Of a DNA stretch of 64,000 nucleotides, positions 60,898 to 64,000 are shown one piece after another. Within the stretch, counting starts at the first letter, position 1, and every line of letters begins with the position of its first letter. The DNA lies in NCBI RefSeq assembly GCF_002222595.2, contig NZ_CP022413.2, positions 1,504,001 to 1,568,000 on the forward strand. Direction: 5' to 3'. The stretch comes from Blautia hansenii DSM 20583. Its GTDB lineage: Bacteria; Bacillota; Clostridia; Lachnospirales; Lachnospiraceae. The notes under the pieces are model-generated. The model had not been told where the DNA came from. It saw only the letters and a list, made by a program, of their open reading frames with translations, and did not search any database. Position numbers and translations under genes: made by a program.

Positions 60898-61674
60898 ATG
60901 ATTGTCATTGATAAGCTTTGCTATCATTCCAGACTCAGATATGAAAACGCCGGTGAGAAGTTTGCCTTTGCAATAATTACACTTTGTATTTGTGTAATGA
61001 GTCGTTCGATTGCAGTGGCAGGTATCGTATTAGCAGTTACAGGGGTTCTTACCGTTAAAAAAGGTGGAGTCCCTGTTTCTCGTTATTTACGTTTTCTCAC
61101 TGCCCCGATTATTTTTTTATTACTCAGCACCATTGCCATTATGTTTCATCTAAGCCGTACTCCCATGGATATGTTTGCTGTTCCTGTGGGAAGCTGGTAC
61201 ATTACCACCAGCTACTCCTCTTTCTTTTATGCGGTGCAGCTTATTTTTACGGCATTAGGAGCTGTTTCCTGCCTGTATTTTTTATCCTTTACTACGCCGA
61301 TGCCGGATATTTTGCAGGTTCTTGAGAAGCTCCACTGCCCCAAATTATTGATGGAGCTCATGCTTTTAATTTATCGTTTTATTTTCGTGCTTTTGGATAC
61401 GGCTTCTGCGCTTTCCACTTCTCAGAACTGCCGTCTTGGAAACCGTGATTATAAAACGTCTTTAAAATCCTTCGGAATGTTGGGCTCTGTTTTAATGATA
61501 AGAGCCGTGGAACGCTCCAACCGTTTATATGCTTCTATGGAGGCAAGATGCTATGACGATACCATCCGTGTCTTATCGGAAAACCAGCCTCCGAAAAAAA
61601 GTGTTATTGCAGCCATTGTTGTATTTGACTCGGCTTTATTTCTGTTTGCTGTATGGAGGAGATTTTTTTCATGA
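60898..61674 (+). CDS. cbiQ: Cobalt ECF transporter T component CbiQ
   Basis: 258 residues, about five helices, with the coupling motif MEARCYDDTIRV near the end and a second charged cytosolic segment NRLGNRDYKTSLKS. It couples CbiM to the ATPase. GAAAGGAG precedes it and the stop overlaps the next start by 4 bp. Confidence 0.93.
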   Translation: MIVIDKLCYHSRLRYENAGEKFAFAIITLCICVMSRSIAVAGIVLAVTGVLTVKKGGVPVSRYLRFLTAPIIFLLLSTIAIMFHLSRTPMDMFAVPVGSWYITTSYSSFFYAVQLIFTALGAVSCLYFLSFTTPMPDILQVLEKLHCPKLLMELMLLIYRFIFVLLDTASALSTSQNCRLGNRDYKTSLKSFGMLGSVLMIRAVERSNRLYASMEARCYDDTIRVLSENQPPKKSVIAAIVVFDSALFLFAVWRRFFS

Positions 61675-63332
61675 ATTCAGATATTATTTTAAAAGCAGAA
61701 GATTTATATTTTTCTTATGACGATGAACAAAGCCATTCTTTAAACGGACTTTCTCTGGAAATTAAAAAAGGACAAAAAATCGCATTTATGGGTGCTAACG
61801 GAAGCGGAAAATCTACCTTTTTTCTATGCTGTACCGGTATTTTAAAACCGCAAAAGGGAAAACTTTTCTTCCATAATAAAGAAGTTACTTATAAGAAAAA
61901 AGAACTTTTAGATTTGCGAAGCAAAATCGGAATTGTTTTTCAGGATCCGGATAATCAGCTTTTTTCAGCCAGTGTCTATCAGGAAATTTCTTTTGGTCCT
62001 TTAAATTTAGGACATTCAGAAGAAGAAACAAAAAAAGAAGTTGAAGAAGTCATTGATTATCTGGAAATTACCCCTTTCCGTCATAAACCAACCCATGCAT
62101 TAAGCGGTGGACAGAAAAAGCAGGTTTCTATTGCTGATATTCTTGTCATGAAACCGGAAATTATTATTTTAGATGAGCCTGCTGCTGCTTTAGATCCTAA
62201 GCATACGACTATGGTAAACCATATTGTAGATCAGATGACGCAAAATGGGATTACTGTTTTAATGGCAACTCATGATGTAAATTATGCTTATGAATGGGCA
62301 GATGAAATTTTATTATTCCACGAGGGGAAAGTTCTGATGCATGGCACTCCGGCTCAGGTATTCAGCAATCGAGGTGTTTTAAAACAAACAAATTTAGAAC
62401 CGCCTGCTGTTCTGGAGCTTTTTGAAAGCTTATGCAGAAAAGGAATTTTAAAATCCTCTCTCCCACTTCCGAAAAACTTAAATGCTTTAGAAAAATACAT
62501 CTCAGATGTGAAAATAAATACACACTACGGAGGAACAAAAACAGTGTCAAAAGAAACAAAAAAAGCCATCTTGGCTGTAAGCTTTGGAACAAGTCACAAT
62601 GATACCAGAAAAATTACCATTGATGCCATTGAACAGGATATGCAGGCTGCTTTCCCTGATTATGCCCTCTATCGTGCATGGACCAGCAAAATGATTATCA
62701 AAAAAGTAAATGCCAGAGACGGTGTGCATATTTGCAATGTGAAGGAAGCTATGGAGAAAATGCTTCAGGACGGAATTACAGACGTACTTGTTCAGCCTAC
62801 GCATGTAATTAACGGGATTGAAAACGACCTTATGAAAGAAGATGCTCTTGCTTTTCAGGAGCAGTTTCATTCTATTTCTTTTGGAGACCCGCTTCTTACC
62901 AGCGAGCAGGATAATTTAGCCGTTATCGATGCCATTACCTCTGAATTTAAGACTTTAACAAAGGATGAGGTTTTAGTCCTGATGGGGCACGGAACAACTC
63001 ACTATGCCAACGCAATTTACGCTGCTTTGGACTATACCTTTAAAGATAAGGGGTATTCCAATATTTTTCTGGGAACCGTAGAAGCTTATCCTACCATGGA
63101 AAGTCTGTTAAAAATGGTTCATGCTTATCAGCCGAAAAAGGTTGTTTTGGCGCCGTTTATGATTGTTGCCGGAGACCATGCGAAAAATGATATGGCAAGT
63201 GATGAGCCGGACTCTTGGTATAGCCAGTTCAAAGCAGCAGGCTATGATGTAGAGCCTGTATTAAAAGGCTTGGGAGAATATACCGGTATCCGAAAACTTT
63301 TTATCGAACATTTAAAAACCATTGATTGTTAA
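61671..63332 (+). CDS. cbiO-cbiK: Fused cobalt ABC ATPase CbiO and anaerobic cobaltochelatase CbiK
   Basis: 553 residues from ATG 61671 (MNSDIILKAEDLYFSYDDEQ), with GGAGGAG upstream. The CbiO domain (about 1-280) has Walker A GANGSGKST, ALSGGQKKQVSIA and IILDEPAAALDPKH. The CbiK domain (about 292-553) has ILAVSFGTSHNDTR, VLMGHGTTHYANAIY with the catalytic His, and FMIVAGDHAKNDM. Together: cobalt uptake energy plus insertion of Co2+ into sirohydrochlorin. A GTG (62544) with GGAGG 10 bases upstream at the domain border could also start CbiK alone. Confidence 0.9.
   Translation: MNSDIILKAEDLYFSYDDEQSHSLNGLSLEIKKGQKIAFMGANGSGKSTFFLCCTGILKPQKGKLFFHNKEVTYKKKELLDLRSKIGIVFQDPDNQLFSASVYQEISFGPLNLGHSEEETKKEVEEVIDYLEITPFRHKPTHALSGGQKKQVSIADILVMKPEIIILDEPAAALDPKHTTMVNHIVDQMTQNGITVLMATHDVNYAYEWADEILLFHEGKVLMHGTPAQVFSNRGVLKQTNLEPPAVLELFESLCRKGILKSSLPLPKNLNALEKYISDVKINTHYGGTKTVSKETKKAILAVSFGTSHNDTRKITIDAIEQDMQAAFPDYALYRAWTSKMIIKKVNARDGVHICNVKEAMEKMLQDGITDVLVQPTHVINGIENDLMKEDALAFQEQFHSISFGDPLLTSEQDNLAVIDAITSEFKTLTKDEVLVLMGHGTTHYANAIYAALDYTFKDKGYSNIFLGTVEAYPTMESLLKMVHAYQPKKVVLAPFMIVAGDHAKNDMASDEPDSWYSQFKAAGYDVEPVLKGLGEYTGIRKLFIEHLKTIDC
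62544..62546 (+). promoter_or_regulatory. Candidate internal translation start for CbiK
   Basis: GTG codon preceded by GGAGG (10-base spacing) where the CbiK homology begins (SKETKKAILAVSFG). Initiation here would give a free chelatase of about 263 residues, the usual size for CbiK. Confidence 0.5.
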
Positions 63333-63338
63333 AAAACA

Positions 63339-63378
63339 GAATGGGATGTCACATCGTATTTAAAGCGACATCCCATTC
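63339..63378. terminator. Bidirectional terminator between cbiOK and the HAD gene
   Basis: GAATGGGATGTC and GACATCCCATTC form a perfect 12-bp stem with a 16-nt loop, T-rich on the plus side (TATTTTT). The HAD gene converges on it. Confidence 0.8.
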
Positions 63379-63379
63379 A

Positions 63380-64000
63380 TTATTTTTCCATCCAATTCTT
63401 TACTTCTTCCAGTGTCTTTAATTTCCCGTATAAATATTCTTTTACAGGTGTTTCATCCTCCAAAAGGTCGGGTATCATAATTACCTTCATTCCCGCTTTT
63501 CCCGCTGAAATAATTCCGTTATAAGAGTCCTCCAGCGCCAGAGCGGCGGCGGGACTGACTTCTAATTTCTCACATGCCAGTGCGTAAATAGCCGGATGCG
63601 GTTTCCCATGCTCCACACAATCCCCTGTGATGATTTCCTGAAAATAATCAAAAATCCCTTGCTCCTTCAGCGCTTCCTTAGCATACATTTGATGGGTGGA
63701 GGTTGCCACTGCCATAGGAATGTTTTTCTTCTTTAAATAATCTAAAAGAGAAAGCAGACCTTCTTTTTTGGGAATTCCCTTCTCTTTCTCATAGTCATAA
63801 TAGACCTGATGATATCCGTCTAAAAACGCCTCTAAAGGAAAATTTGCGCCGTATTTCTTCAGAAAATAAGCATTTCTTTGGGCTCTGTTCATGCCCAATG
63901 TATTTTTGATGTTATCGCCCAGCTTTCCGTAGCCCAGATTTTCCCCTGTCACATCCCAACTGTACTTAATAATCCGCTCGGTATCCAGCATTAAACCATC
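63380..64000 (-). CDS. HAD-superfamily phosphatase (beta-phosphoglucomutase-like; runs off right edge)
   Basis: About 205 residues visible. The reading frame continues beyond base 64000 with the last complete codons reading DGLMLDTE, the end of the catalytic DxD motif. Motif II lies in VATSTHQM, the Lys in GKPHPAIY, and the acidic pair in ALEDSYNG. Cap type I, sugar-phosphate or nucleotide phosphatase; substrate unknown. Confidence 0.85.
   Translation of the reverse strand, partial: DGLMLDTERIIKYSWDVTGENLGYGKLGDNIKNTLGMNRAQRNAYFLKKYGANFPLEAFLDGYHQVYYDYEKEKGIPKKEGLLSLLDYLKKKNIPMAVATSTHQMYAKEALKEQGIFDYFQEIITGDCVEHGKPHPAIYALACEKLEVSPAAALALEDSYNGIISAGKAGMKVIMIPDLLEDETPVKEYLYGKLKTLEEVKNWMEK

Noticed and set aside
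62547..62870. 107-residue minus-strand ORF within cbiOK
   Set aside because: Antisense shadow of the CbiK domain; no start signals.
1..64000. CRISPR array, tRNA or rRNA genes
   Set aside because: No regularly spaced repeats and no recognisable tRNA or rRNA segments were found by reading.

Overview
The window looks like chromosome from a low-GC, spore-forming Firmicute of the Lachnospiraceae (Blautia-like; genus not provable from sequence alone). Supporting signs are strong GGAGG ribosome-binding sites, TTGACA/TATAAT promoters, a Rex/NfnAB/ClpP-like TepA core, a cobalamin-riboswitch cobalt transporter, a Csp-like S8 protease and a Cys/Gly-rich protein behind a sigma-K-like promoter. No rRNA, tRNA or CRISPR array was seen.

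Left core (1-18.7 kb): an AlkD-type DNA alkylation repair gene (cut by the window edge), nfnAB, a zinc-ribbon/TPR protein, ftsK/spoIIIE, uppP, tepA, yebC, a CorC/HlyC-type CBS protein, a mazF-like toxin without mazE, alr, nnr and rex, all on the minus strand. Then come a plus-strand ABC-F gene, a minus-strand NADP isocitrate dehydrogenase, and the 3' part of an S8 subtilase gene.

Accessory region (about 18,726-47,890; about 29.2 kb): a mobile element has split the S8 subtilase gene at the catalytic-Asp DTG codons. The N-terminal piece lies at 47,891-47,988 and the C-terminal piece at 17,949-18,725; joined through a shared GG they give an uninterrupted enzyme of about 290 residues. From left to right the element carries a frameshifted HNH nuclease gene, a HEPN-motif protein, three tandem large serine recombinases, a small accessory gene, a dyad-rich oriT-like region, mobC, and a MOBP relaxase gene broken by a MITE of about 255 bp. 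A 14.5-kb, all-minus-strand array of about 20 short genes follows: lipoproteins, small membrane proteins, and SMI1/KNR4-, DUF4274-, DUF6892- and Imm59-like proteins. I interpret this array as orphan immunity genes, since no toxin gene is present. Then come an abiF-type gene with its leader RNA, cut off by an IS3-family element, scrambled conjugative-element debris, an XRE regulator with two matching palindromes, and a DUF6050-like gene.

Right core (47.9-64 kb): suhB-like phosphatase, an intact Csp-like S8 protease, the Cys/Gly-rich protein, then a minus-strand tetrapyrrole operon (hemA, siroheme-synthase N domain, hemC, cobA-hemD fusion, hemB, hemL, and a MutS-domain-V membrane ATPase). Diverging from it is a cobalamin-riboswitch-controlled cobalt operon, cbiM-cbiN-cbiQ and a cbiO-cbiK fusion. 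Together they make uroporphyrinogen III, precorrin-2 and sirohydrochlorin, import cobalt and insert it. A HAD phosphatase gene is cut by the right edge.
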